Below are positions 55,083 through 64,000 of a DNA stretch of 64,000 nt, piece by piece (within the stretch, counting starts at the first letter, position 1; each line of letters begins with the position of its first letter). The DNA is from Acidobacteriota bacterium (GTDB lineage: Bacteria > Acidobacteriota > Blastocatellia > Pyrinomonadales > Pyrinomonadaceae). A program made the translations under genes and the position numbers. The DNA is taken from assembly GCA_016713675.1 (NCBI GenBank), contig JADJOS010000001.1:2418001-2482000 (forward strand). The letters are read 5' to 3'. The notes beneath the pieces are model-generated. The model saw only the letters and a list, made by a program, of their open reading frames with translations, did not search any database and was not told where the DNA came from.

Positions 55083-55118
55083 AAAGGAGGCGATCCCAAT
55101 AGGGGCCGCCTCCTTTTG
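55083..55118. terminator. two-way terminator between convergent genes
   Basis: AAAGGAGGC (55083-55091) pairs with GCCTCCTTT (55108-55116). It separates the oligopeptidase gene and the minus-strand lipase-like gene. Confidence 0.85.
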
Positions 55119-55139
55119 TGTTATGCGAACAGCGACGAT

Positions 55140-57516
55140 TTACTGCGCGTTGGCCCAAGTGGTGACGACCGCTCGATATTCGAGATCGCCTTCGTTAGCC
55201 AGCCGCAGTTTCCACGTTCCGGCGTTCGTTGGTTTATCGTAAAAGATCGAGCGAAACCAACCGCGGGCCTCTGGCGACGACGCGAGATTCTTGCCGACGA
55301 CCGCACCGCTACTGTCGATCAGCTCCACCGACACCTTTGGATCGGCCATAAAGGTGATACCGAAATTCGCGGCAGCCGCAACCGGTACGTCGATCTCGAC
55401 AGACTGCTTCGCCGCGAGTTTTACCGACCTTGCAAACGGCGAGTCAGTACCACCTGCGGCAGCGGGTGGTTGAACGTTCATCATCTCAAACGAACTCATA
55501 CCGTATTCAAGCGAAGGGACGGTCTCTTCGACCGGACCGGCTGATGGCCCGCGGCTTAAACCACCCGCTAACGCAGGTGGTTCTAACTGTCCCGTGTACT
55601 GCGACGCGTCCGGTGCCTCGGGCATATGGTCGCCTTTCGGGCCGATCGCGAGCCGCGGTTTGACGAACGCCGAGAAGTCCGACGTTCCGGTCAGATCGGT
55701 GTGAATGCTCTTTGATTCGGCATTGTCCTTGATCTTCCATTTTGCCGATGCGACCGGCACGACGCCGTCGTTCCAGACGATCTGCTTACACATTGTCGGC
55801 AGCGGATTGCCGGCCAGGACCGAGAATTTGACGCCTTTGCGGGCCTTATTCGTTCGGTTAAAGTTCTCGACCTGATCCTGCCGAAGCTGTCGGATCGCCT
55901 CGACGTTATCGCCGAGCATTTCAAACACCACGTTCATCACATCCGCACATGGCGAGCCCATATTCGGCGTTCCGAGCATGACGAGATGCGAGACCTTTGG
56001 CCGCGGATCTTCGGCGGTGTTCGGTTCCATGATCTGCGAAATGTAATAGCGCGAGATCAGCCCGCCCATCGAGTGAGCGACGAGGTCGACGTGCCACGCG
56101 TTGCGGTCTTCCTGAGCGTATCTGATGTATTTTTCGAGCTCACGTGCATTCTCGCCGATCGAATTTGTCTTCTGCGTCGAGAGGAACGAGCCGCCCGTAT
56201 TCATCAAACCCTTTTCCGGTTTCTCGCCAACGGCGTACGCCTTCCAATCGTACGAGTGTGACGTCGTCAGGATATTTTGCCAGCTCGACCAGGCCTGGGC
56301 GTTGCTCCAAAGGCCGTGGACCAGAACAAGCGGTTTTGGTGCGACCTTGAGATTTTTGGTCATCTCGTCGATCTTTTTGTTGTTCTCCTCGAGTTCGGCC
56401 TTGACACGCTGCAGCAATCGCGGGCGGCCGTCATCGAACCACGAGTAGCCGCTCGAATCCCACAACAGCTCGACCGTCTGTTCCGAATTCGCGTCGATCC
56501 TCACGCCCACTTCGGCGTCCTTGAGTTCGGCATCGGGCCGGGCACCGTCCCATTTGTCGCCTTTGTAGGTTTCCTTAAATCGGACATTCGCGTACTTCGT
56601 TTCTCCTGATTCGTTGAGGACCTTGGCTTTGATCTTGACGAGATTGCCGTCGATGGTGCCTTTTTGCTCTGAGATCGCGTGCCAGTCGTTCCAATTCGGG
56701 AATTTCATATCCTCGAATTGCAGGTCCGTAATGCGCAGCGGGGCACCGCACTTCTTGAGGCTCCATGTGATCGTTTCGGTGAATCCGGGCCCTGACGAGG
56801 TGTAGCTGCCGCTCAATTGGTTAGGATCGCTCGGATCAACGCGGTCGCGGCCGTCCGAGGTGAGCGAATTGCCTTCGATATTGGTCGGTGTCGAAGGCAT
56901 CGTGTGGGTTTTGCCTTCTTTCGGTTTACACTGGCCCGAGAACGAAGCTTTTTCCTCGCCTTTCAGCATGCCCTGTATCGGCGGAAGGCCGACGCTGACG
57001 GCATACGTGCCGTCGCTGTTGACCCCGACGCTGACATTCGCTTCGACGCCCGAAGCCTGACCGCGAGCCTCGCTCTTTGATTCAAACTCGCCGAACATCA
57101 CCCGCCACGTCTTGCCCTGATCACACGAATTCTCTTCGCGTGCCTCGGTCTTGTCGCTGCTTACGAATGTATGGTCGATATTGGCCTTGCCGATATTTGT
57201 GCCGTTACGCTCGGGCGATTCGAGCACCGCGACCGACGCCTTGTAGTTGTAACGCATCTCCATCGTGCGCGTGTCCTTGCCTCGGTTGCTGACACGCTGG
57301 GTCGTCTTGGTGTCGTTCATCGACTGATCGCGTATAGGTGATCTTGCCCGTCCAGGCACCATTGCACTTGCCCGCCGCCGGCTTGTTCGCCGCGGTCGTC
57401 TGCCCCGCCGGCCTACGCTGCCCGAACACGCTGACACTCTGCAAGACCATGCTCGTAAAGAACACAACACACAAGGCCTTTCGCCCAAAACCGTCACGTT
57501 TATATATTGCTCGCAT
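55140..57516 (-). CDS. secreted alpha/beta hydrolase (lipase-like), one frameshift
   Basis: The start at 57516 (MRAIYKRDGFGRKALCVVFF) lies 9 bases after GAGGAAAGG and encodes a signal peptide. The frame must shift near 57328, since GKITYTR should run into DQSMNDTKTTQ. The middle has PLVLVHGLWSNAQAWSSW and the nucleophile elbow VDLVAHSMGGLISRYYISQ, a PGAP1-like lipase/esterase core. The N-terminal 200 residues share a domain with the neighbour at 57740. The C-terminal domain is PPC-like. Two palindromic repeats are inserted in frame (55449-55471, 55556-55583). Confidence 0.82.
55449..55471. repeat. PPAAAGG-coding palindrome in the lipase gene
   Basis: ACCACCTGCGG and GCGGGTGGTT form a near palindrome. 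On the gene strand it encodes QPPAAAGGT, in frame. Confidence 0.8.
55556..55583. repeat. PPALAGG-coding palindrome in the lipase gene
   Basis: AACCACCCGC and GCAGGTGGTT form a palindrome of the same family as at 55449. On the gene strand it encodes EPPALAGGL, in frame. Confidence 0.82.
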
Positions 57517-57529
57517 AATCCTTTCCTCA

Positions 57530-57568
57530 AATAAAAAAAAATCCTACGACCGTAAAGGCGTAGGACTT
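57530..57568 (-). terminator. terminator after the CsgG-like gene
   Basis: TCCTACG (57542-57548) pairs with CGTAGGA (57559-57565); on the minus strand it is followed by nine or more T residues. The lipase-like gene starts just beyond it. Confidence 0.8.
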
Positions 57569-57739
57569 CGCAAAAAAGTATCAGTAAATTTAAGAATTAT
57601 GCCTTTAGGCGTGATTTGAGGATCAGTGGATCAGCAGATCATTGTGCGAAACGCCGATACAATTATATCGGCGTGGTTCGCAGATGTGCGCACGATATGA
57701 CTCCGGTTTCCCGTCGCGGGGTTGATTTCAGCCTCGATC

Positions 57740-58922
57740 TTATTTCTCGTTCCGGCCCTTGGGCCGTACGCGGCGGAGATTCCATGTGACGGTCTCGATC
57801 CCCACATCCTTGTTGCCTAACTTTAATGTGCCCGCGAGTATGTCAGGCTTCTTCGGATCGACCTTGCCCGCGATGTCGGCCCCGGCACGTTTGTAAGGGC
57901 CGGCGAAAACGCTGTCCTCGCCCGTGCTGGTAGCGGTCATCGGAGGCGGATCCTCGCAGCCGCCGGGACGCTGTTCAAAATCCTCACGGGTCCATTTAGT
58001 AGTGATATCGGGACGGTCGACGAGGCGGATCTGGTATTCGCCGGTCTCAAACACATAGACGGACACGGTAAGGGTGCCTTTTACATTGCCCGTCTCATCC
58101 ATTTTCTCGCTCCGACGCTCGGTCGTTGTGCGTAAGTAACTGTTGGCTCCGCGAGGCCGGCAGCGTACCTGCTCCCGAGTCTCGGTGGTCGACGTGTGGT
58201 GATACTCAAACTCTCTGGTGAACTGAGCTTTTGGCCTCGAGGGATCAGTTGAGCCAAGCGTCATCGCCCTCAGCATCACGTACAACGTGTCATTCGCGGT
58301 AGTGCTTTCCGTGAATTTGGTCTGGGCGACTGCCGAGCTGCCCGGCGTCCCCTCGTCCCCCTTCGAGCTGGATTCATCAAAGCTGTAGGCATAACTTATG
58401 TAACCGGTCCAATGTTCGTCGCATTTACCCTGCAGGAAATTGGCCATATCCGCAAGTGCCTGGGCCTTTAGTGTCTCGATCGTTGAGTTCACGGTCTGAT
58501 CGGTCGCCGGCGGGGCGTCTCGCCGGGCAACAGCTTTGCCTGTAACGGTGTCCAGAACAAGGACCTGAAGATAGACGGTACCGTTCGGAAGTTGGGTCGC
58601 ATTTATTTTCACTACGTATCTCGCCCCGACGGCACCGCCGAGTTCCCGCAGAAGTTCCTCGTTAGGCTCGGCAGTACCCAAAAGCTCCTGCATGCGCTGA
58701 TACCCGAGCATCGCTACGATGCCTTGTTTGTCCGCTAGATCCATACACGGATATTTCTTGAACAATCCGTCAAATATCTGCATCTCGAGGCTTGAGGCGG
58801 CCGCTTCGGCCTTCGTGCCTCCTTGGCTGGACTCGTAAACAAAGATCGACGGCGGTGCCGACTGTGCGGTGATGCCGCCTACGAACAGAATGGAAATGAT
58901 AATGGCGTACAGAACCTCGCAT
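57740..58922 (-). CDS. secreted CsgG-like protein, one frameshift
   Basis: The start at 58922 follows a consensus AGGAGG. The signal peptide reads MRGSVR and then, after a one-base shift near 58900-58908, IIISILFVGGITAQ. The next part (SIFVYESSQGG through GARYVVKINATQL) looks like the CsgG/TolB-like lipoprotein domain that assembles export channels. The C-terminal half (HWTGYISYAY, then TVTWNLRR) is the same domain as in the lipase-like neighbour. The 5' open frame upstream of 58922 is a shadow of the shift. Confidence 0.65.
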
Positions 58923-59168
58923 ATATTTATCCTCCTGCAATAGGAACCGCAACATCTGTGCCGCCGCATAAGGGCATTATTATTGGATGATATGAATGGC
59001 GGAAGGAGCAGACTGCGGAATATTACACACTGTTTACGCGGCACACAAAAATTCCTTCACGTAAGTGCCCCGCGAAAAGCTCCCGGAGATCATCCGGAAA
59101 CTCAGCGGTCCGACTCCGACGTTTCGTGGTCTTTCGTTGTCCCCGGCGGTTGTTTCAATTAGAAGTGA

Positions 59169-59645
59169 TCATTTGAGGTCGGCGATCTCGCTCGAGCCGT
59201 TTCCTTTGCAGAGGACGAATTTGCCGCTCATATACTTTTGAACGTTGGCGACGATATGTTTGTCGGCCCATGCGGCGGGCATCGGTTTGTCGATCTCGCC
59301 CTGGCCGCTGATCGCCTTGACGTAGCTGATGTAGTCTTTCAGTTCCGAGTCGTCGTCGACAAGTACCAGCTGCGTGTCCGGTTCCTGTTCATGCAGCTTC
59401 TGTGCAACATCGATCAGCTCGTTCTCCTTCAGTCCGGCAGGGATCTTGAAATAGGCGAACTTGATACCCTTGATCGTATACGAGTCGAGTTTCGCCAGTT
59501 TTGAGTCGGACTGTTTTGTCGATTCAGGCGAAGGTTTCGACGTATTCGACGTCGAATTGCCGCCGATGTTCGAACACGCAAGCCCGAAACCAAGCACTAA
59601 AGGCAGGACGATCGCGGCGGAAAAGAGATTCTTATTCATAGCCAT
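59169..59645 (-). CDS. small lipoprotein
   Basis: The 158-residue product has a signal peptide with lipobox GFGLAC, a Ser/Asn/Thr linker to about residue 50 and a compact alpha/beta domain (YTIKGIKFAYFKIPAGLKENE). No family recognised. It is monocistronic. Confidence 0.75.
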   Translation of the reverse strand: MAMNKNLFSAAIVLPLVLGFGLACSNIGGNSTSNTSKPSPESTKQSDSKLAKLDSYTIKGIKFAYFKIPAGLKENELIDVAQKLHEQEPDTQLVLVDDDSELKDYISYVKAISGQGEIDKPMPAAWADKHIVANVQKYMSGKFVLCKGNGSSEIADLK

Positions 59646-60161
59646 GGCTGTATCTCTCCTTACAAGACGAGAATATCACAATTCAAATCCGACAAAGCGA
59701 CGGCCCATCGCGGATTCAATGCAATGATCCAGAAACTCGTCATCCGGGACGAATCCATTGGCGGCGAGGATTAGACAACATAAGCGTTAAACCGGACCCT
59801 GAATAGTGCCGTGCAATTTGGCACGCAACGCGGAAAGACGGTTGCGAGCTATCAAAGGCGGAAACCCAACCGGTAGGGCGGGTGTTCCTGCTGCGGCATC
59901 ATTGAGCACTGACCGACAGGAAGACACACGCCCTACTCCCTCCACCCCGCCCTTTGGGCACCCCTCCTCCGGCAGGAGGGGAGCACGTGTTTCTGCCTCA
60001 GGACGTCCACGCCAAGAGTGTTGGGCGAGATGGACGTGGATGGGCGAATGGGGAGTGTGGTCCGGTTGGTGGTGTTGATGGGTTTGCGGAGATCGCCATT
60101 TTCAGATGGGAATGATGGACGATGTTGGGGCTTTGTTGGAATTTGAACCGGGCGACAGGCA
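59646..60161. repeat. repeat-rich gap upstream of element B
   Basis: No convincing gene is seen. GTAGGGCGGGTGT faces ACACGCCCTAC (59874-59936). CCCCTCCTCC/GGAGGGG (59961-59981) is a second hairpin. Positions about 60075-60160 show weak similarity to the sequence after element A. Confidence 0.6.
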
Positions 60162-60343
60162 GCGACACTGATTTAGACAAGATTTGGAATTGTGGCTGGG
60201 CTTCTATTTATTGTCGCTGACCCTGTTTTTTCTTGTTGCAAGACCCCGAAAACACTGTCGCTAACCCCCTAAAAAACTGTCGCAGAACGTGATATTACAG
60301 CATTTTTATCAATTTTGTTGATCTATTTGTGGTACGTACCACA
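60162..60343 (-). mobile_element. mini-element copy B, inverted
   Basis: It is read on the minus strand: palindrome TGTGGTACGTACCACA (60328-60343), a 44-bp spacer, then boxes complementary to TGTCGC at 60278, 60256, 60234 (TGTTGC) and 60212, exactly 22 bp apart, and a degenerate fifth at 60191. An opposed GCGACA lies at 60162-60167. Spacer length and palindrome equal those of copy A. No transposase is present. Confidence 0.7.
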
Positions 60344-60399
60344 ATTTGGACCAAACACATAAAAAAACACGATCGGTCATTTTAAAAAGGACCAAAGAT

Positions 60400-63213
60400 C
60401 TACCGGTGGTAGGTGCAAAAATCTTTGGGCTCGGTGCCGGGGCGGAAGGTCTTCGCTTCTTTTTTGGGGCATTTGGCGGTCGCACGCGAGCCTGTCAGCG
60501 GACAGATGGCGACCGTCACGCTGCCGACGGTGTCGTCCCCGGTCGTTCGTCCGCCCGGATTCGACGGTGAGCCGTCCGGAGGTTCGACGCCGTCCTGCCA
60601 GGTCGATGAAACGGGTGTCGGCGAGGGCGTAGGGCGGCGGTCTTCGAGGTCGACGGCCGTCTCGTCGGTCGTGATGAGAGCCTTGTTCGGCACAGTGCCG
60701 GCGATGAACAGCTCAACGCGGCGAAACTCCGGCGGAACGTCGGTCACGTAGATCTCTTTTGGTTCTTCGGGCGGCGTTTCGACGAGTGCGGGGTCGACGT
60801 TTGTCTTTATCGGCGTCGGAGTTGGGCTCGGTTTGATCACCTGTGCTTCGACAGCGTCGAGTTCGCGGATCAGCTTGCCGTTGCGGACGTCTATCTCGCC
60901 CTTTCTCACGCCCGCAGGCATCGCCCAGTCGCCATTCCATTCGGGATGAAGGGCAAGAGCCTCTTTCATAAAATCCGCCCAGACAGGCATCGCGGAATCT
61001 GAGCCTTTCATTCCCAGATCGTCGTTATTATCAAACCCGACGTACACCACGCATACAAGCTCGGGCGTAAACCCGGCGAACCAACCGTCACGAGAAGTGC
61101 CTGTTTTGCCGGCAAACGCGGTCTTGCCCGGTACATTGCGAAATCCCCAGCCCTGAGCCTGTGCTGCCGTGCCGCGGTTTATGACATCTTTCATTATGTC
61201 GTCCATCACGTAGGCGACATCGGGGCGAATGACCGTCTTGCGGTCAGGCGTCGGCAACGCAACGGTGCGTCCATCGCCCTGTGTTACCTGCGTGATCGGC
61301 GCAGGCATCACACGGTCGCCCAAATTCGCAAACGTCGTGTACGCCGTCGCAACCTCAAGCGGCGTAGCCTCGGCCGTTCCGAGAGCCATCGATGGGTATG
61401 CCTTATCAACCTTTGGAAAACCGGCCTTGGCAGCCAGATTCATTACCTTTCCGATGTTCAACTGCATCGCAAGATCGACCGTGATCACATTCTTGCTTTT
61501 GACCAAAGCGTCACGAAGCGTTGTGTCTTTGTTAGAAAAGACATCGCCGAAATTTCCCGGCGTATAGCTATCCTGATTAAAGGTAAATGTTTTCTTTTCG
61601 TCCTTAAATATCGTCGCGGCCGTAAATTGCCGCGTCCCGCTGTCATATGCCGAGTTGATAGCGGCCGCATAGACAAAGGGTTTGAAGACCGAACCGGGCT
61701 GACGCTTAGCATCGGTCGCCCGATTGAATTGATTCGCCAGGTAATCGCGTCCACCGACCATCGCAACGATCTCACCGGTCTTCGGACGGATCGCTATCAA
61801 GGCAGCATTGAGATTGCCTTTCTCCTTTTTCGGGAAATGTTTGTCGAGAGCCTCGAGCCGTTTGTTGACGATCTCGTACGCCGCTTTCTGCAGATCAGGA
61901 TCGATCGACGTATAAACGCGCAGATGCTGCACAGCTTCGGGATCGGCGACGACTTTGGGCAGTTCCTCGGTCACAAACTGCGAGAAATAGGGCATTCCTT
62001 GCAGATCTTTGCGGTTATCGATCTGTTTGAGGACGATAGCGTCGAGCTTTCCGACCGTAGCATTCTCAGGCGTAATGTCGCCGGTCTCGGTCATTGATTC
62101 AAGCACCTGATTACGGCGTTCTCTGACCTTTTCGGGGTGTTTATAAGGGTTATAGCGGTTCGGGCTGCGGATGATTCCCGCTATAAACGCGGCTTCGGAT
62201 AGCGAAAGCTGCGACACATCTTTCCCGAAATAGGCATTTGCCGCCTCACCGACGCCATAGATCGACACACCCGATTGCTGGCCGAGATATATCTGATTCG
62301 CGTAGAGCGTAAAGATCTCTTCTTTGGTCAAACGCGTCTCAAGGATGATCGACATCATTGCCTCTTTGGCCTTTCGCTCGAGCGTCGGTTCGTTTGTCAG
62401 GACCGTGTTCTTGATCAACTGCTGCGTGATCGACGAACCGCCCTGATTCGACAAAGGCGTGTTCTCTTCGCCGTCGTAACGCCGCCAAAGAGCACGTGCG
62501 ATGCCACGGAAATTGACACCATAGTGTTCAAAAAAGGCACGATCTTCGGTGACGGTGATCGCTTTGATCAGGTGCGGGGGCAGATCGTTGTAAGTGACGG
62601 TCTTACGGCGGCCATCACCTTCGGCAGCGATCGAACTGAGCATCTTAGGCTCAAGCCGTACCTCTTTTATCTGCTCATTCGTATTGATATCACCGATCGC
62701 AGCGACCGATTTTAGATCTTTCTTAAACTTAACGGCGACCGTCGGAAATACCTTTTTGCCATCGATCACACCGGTAACTCCCGGCTCGATATTTACGACA
62801 TCACCCTCGGCAGAAACGGCATAACGACTTCGTGATGCGTCGGCCTTGTTGTTCTTTTCGATGTATCCTGCGGTCTTCAGATAATCTATCAGCCCTTGAA
62901 GCGAGATACCTTCATCGACCTTAAGCGTTTTCGGTGCCGAGTAAATGCCAGCAGAGGGCGTAAAGACCTCGCCGCTCAGCAGTTTGCGGTCAATGCGATC
63001 CGAGAATTCAAACCAGAAATACGTGAACATTAGAAACGACGTGATCAGTAGGATAAGAAACGCCACAAGAGTGTAGCGATTGAAGATCTTATTCAGGATG
63101 CGGCGGAACCGCGACGGAGGCGGAGCCTTGTAAACACTACCTCGACGCGCATTTACCCAGCCTTTCGGCGGCATCTTTGAACGAGTTGTTTTCGCTGGTA
63201 AGTTATCCTGCAT
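60400..63213 (-). CDS. class A penicillin-binding protein (PBP1-like)
   Basis: The bifunctional peptidoglycan synthase has a cytoplasmic tail, one membrane segment (near residues 50-70) and a UB2H-like part. The GT51 glycosyltransferase has EDRAFFEHYG near 222, GGSSITQQLIKN and RKAKEAMMS. The transpeptidase has SVFK near 507 and KTGTS near 703. The end carries a Pro-rich linker and a short Cys-containing tail (CPLTGSRATAKCPKK). PBP1B is the closest type by domain order. It is monocistronic. Confidence 0.94.
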   Translation of the reverse strand: MQDNLPAKTTRSKMPPKGWVNARRGSVYKAPPPSRFRRILNKIFNRYTLVAFLILLITSFLMFTYFWFEFSDRIDRKLLSGEVFTPSAGIYSAPKTLKVDEGISLQGLIDYLKTAGYIEKNNKADASRSRYAVSAEGDVVNIEPGVTGVIDGKKVFPTVAVKFKKDLKSVAAIGDINTNEQIKEVRLEPKMLSSIAAEGDGRRKTVTYNDLPPHLIKAITVTEDRAFFEHYGVNFRGIARALWRRYDGEENTPLSNQGGSSITQQLIKNTVLTNEPTLERKAKEAMMSIILETRLTKEEIFTLYANQIYLGQQSGVSIYGVGEAANAYFGKDVSQLSLSEAAFIAGIIRSPNRYNPYKHPEKVRERRNQVLESMTETGDITPENATVGKLDAIVLKQIDNRKDLQGMPYFSQFVTEELPKVVADPEAVQHLRVYTSIDPDLQKAAYEIVNKRLEALDKHFPKKEKGNLNAALIAIRPKTGEIVAMVGGRDYLANQFNRATDAKRQPGSVFKPFVYAAAINSAYDSGTRQFTAATIFKDEKKTFTFNQDSYTPGNFGDVFSNKDTTLRDALVKSKNVITVDLAMQLNIGKVMNLAAKAGFPKVDKAYPSMALGTAEATPLEVATAYTTFANLGDRVMPAPITQVTQGDGRTVALPTPDRKTVIRPDVAYVMDDIMKDVINRGTAAQAQGWGFRNVPGKTAFAGKTGTSRDGWFAGFTPELVCVVYVGFDNNDDLGMKGSDSAMPVWADFMKEALALHPEWNGDWAMPAGVRKGEIDVRNGKLIRELDAVEAQVIKPSPTPTPIKTNVDPALVETPPEEPKEIYVTDVPPEFRRVELFIAGTVPNKALITTDETAVDLEDRRPTPSPTPVSSTWQDGVEPPDGSPSNPGGRTTGDDTVGSVTVAICPLTGSRATAKCPKKEAKTFRPGTEPKDFCTYHR

Positions 63214-63315
63214 CTACTGGTTGGAAATACGAAGACGAAATGAGATTATCATCTCGGCGGGTGCCTTTAATATTCTAGCGAGTATTGCCCCGTAATGTCG
63301 AACTAATTCTTGGCT

Positions 63316-64000
63316 ATGACTGTCGGAATCCTCGCCACTTTAAGTCACATCATTCGCCGGCGGCTGGCATTTGCGGCAGTGATCGTCGGTTTCATTATTG
63401 TGGTCGGTGCATCGGGATTTCGATATTTTGAGGGATTCTCGTGGCTCGACAGTTTTTATACGTCAGCACAAACCGTAACGACCGTTGGTTATGGCGATCT
63501 GACGCCGGTCACTAAAGGCGGGCGGTTTTTCGCGATATTATTAATGTTGACCGGTGCCGGCACGGTTCTGTATGCCCTGACCGTGTTGGCTCAGGCCGTT
63601 ATCCAGTCAGAAATGGTGCATGGTCTGGACCGCCGCCGGAAATTGAAAGAGATGGAAAAGCTAGAAGGACACTACATCGTTTGCGGAGCCGGTCGAGTTG
63701 GCCGACGGATCTTGCGCAACCTCGAACGCCAAAATCTGCCGCACGTTATAATCGAGCGCGACGAACATCGGCTAAACGAGGTCGATGACGGTGTTTCGCA
63801 TATCATTGTCGGCGATGCAACGTCTGAGGAGAATTTGATCAAGGCAGGCGTTCGAAACGCAAAAGGGCTTGCAAGCTGCCTGCCTGATGACGCGGCGAAT
63901 GTTTATGTTGTATTGACGGCCCGCGGCCTAAATCCGGCCCTGCATATCGTTGCGAGAGCCGTGGAGGAACAGGCGGAGCCGACGCTGATCCGGGCAGGAG
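63316..64000 (+). CDS. potassium channel with TrkA-N domain, partial
   Basis: The gene continues beyond the window. It has two membrane segments (residues about 16-35 and 72-97) around the selectivity filter TVGYGDLTP, followed by a TrkA-N/RCK domain (HYIVCGAGRVGRRILRNLE) that binds NAD or nucleotides and gates the pore. ATG 63316 gives a normal family N-terminus. It diverges from the PBP gene. Confidence 0.93.
   Translation, partial: MTVGILATLSHIIRRRLAFAAVIVGFIIVVGASGFRYFEGFSWLDSFYTSAQTVTTVGYGDLTPVTKGGRFFAILLMLTGAGTVLYALTVLAQAVIQSEMVHGLDRRRKLKEMEKLEGHYIVCGAGRVGRRILRNLERQNLPHVIIERDEHRLNEVDDGVSHIIVGDATSEENLIKAGVRNAKGLASCLPDDAANVYVVLTARGLNPALHIVARAVEEQAEPTLIRAG

Noticed and set aside
59806..60078. 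Small plus-strand gene in the repeat-rich gap
   Set aside because: The frame runs through two hairpin repeats and has no ribosome binding site or plausible protein composition.

Overview
The window looks like a chromosomal stretch of an Acidobacteriota bacterium, most likely class Blastocatellia (Pyrinomonadaceae-like). This is an inference from moderate GC, many small lipoproteins, a CadC/TolB-type regulator, CSLREA beta-helix proteins, and palindromic repeats in most intergenic gaps. It holds about 45 protein genes, one tRNA-Gln, no rRNA and no CRISPR array. Several genes need an indel to read through: pcrA twice, cinA, a prolyl oligopeptidase twice, a lipase-like gene and a CsgG-like gene. 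At least the two oligopeptidase lesions lie in homopolymer runs, so uncorrected long-read error is as likely as real decay.

Layout. 1-5 kb: pth end, rpsF-rpsR-rplI, nhaA, dnaB and a DinB-fold gene. 5-12.5 kb: a membrane acyltransferase, sucC, lipoproteins, a DUF4344 peptidase, mini-element copy A, pepA and smpB. 12.6-19.7 kb: tRNA-Gln, a thioesterase, an isochorismatase-like hydrolase, pcrA, a lipoprotein and a large secreted protein. 19.8-24.1 kb: the minus-strand operon rplM-rpsI-rpsB-tsf-pyrH-frr. 24.5-28.1 kb: a NUDIX hydrolase, a DUF4375 gene framed by inverted repeats, coaBC and a family 4 uracil-DNA glycosylase. 28.1-33 kb: a carotenoid locus with crtB, crtI, a lycopene-elongase-like UbiA gene and a CruF-Idi fusion gene. 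33-38.7 kb: isoaspartyl peptidase, cinA, then radical SAM, glycosyltransferase and SDR genes on the minus strand. 38.9-48.5 kb: a winged-helix/beta-propeller regulator facing a three-gene unit that ends in a 1959-residue beta-helix plus C25-protease protein. 48.5-64 kb: nifS-like gene, a GIIVSD-repeat peptide gene, GGDEF-EAL gene, prolyl oligopeptidase, lipase-like and CsgG-like secreted proteins, mini-element copy B, a class A PBP and the start of a potassium channel gene.

The points most worth a second look are these. (1) The single-frame fusion of a CruF-type carotenoid hydratase with type I IPP isomerase sits beside crtB, crtI and a UbiA lycopene-elongase candidate, which suggests a C50, bacterioruberin-like pathway. 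(2) A two-copy inverted mini-element consists of a 16-bp palindrome, a fixed 44-bp spacer and five GCGACA-headed repeats on a 22-bp period. (3) A small secreted protein is built from five exact GIIVSD motifs. (4) The giant protein joins a CSLREA beta-helix to a gingipain-type protease. (5) Several palindromic or G-rich repeats are inserted in frame inside housekeeping genes.
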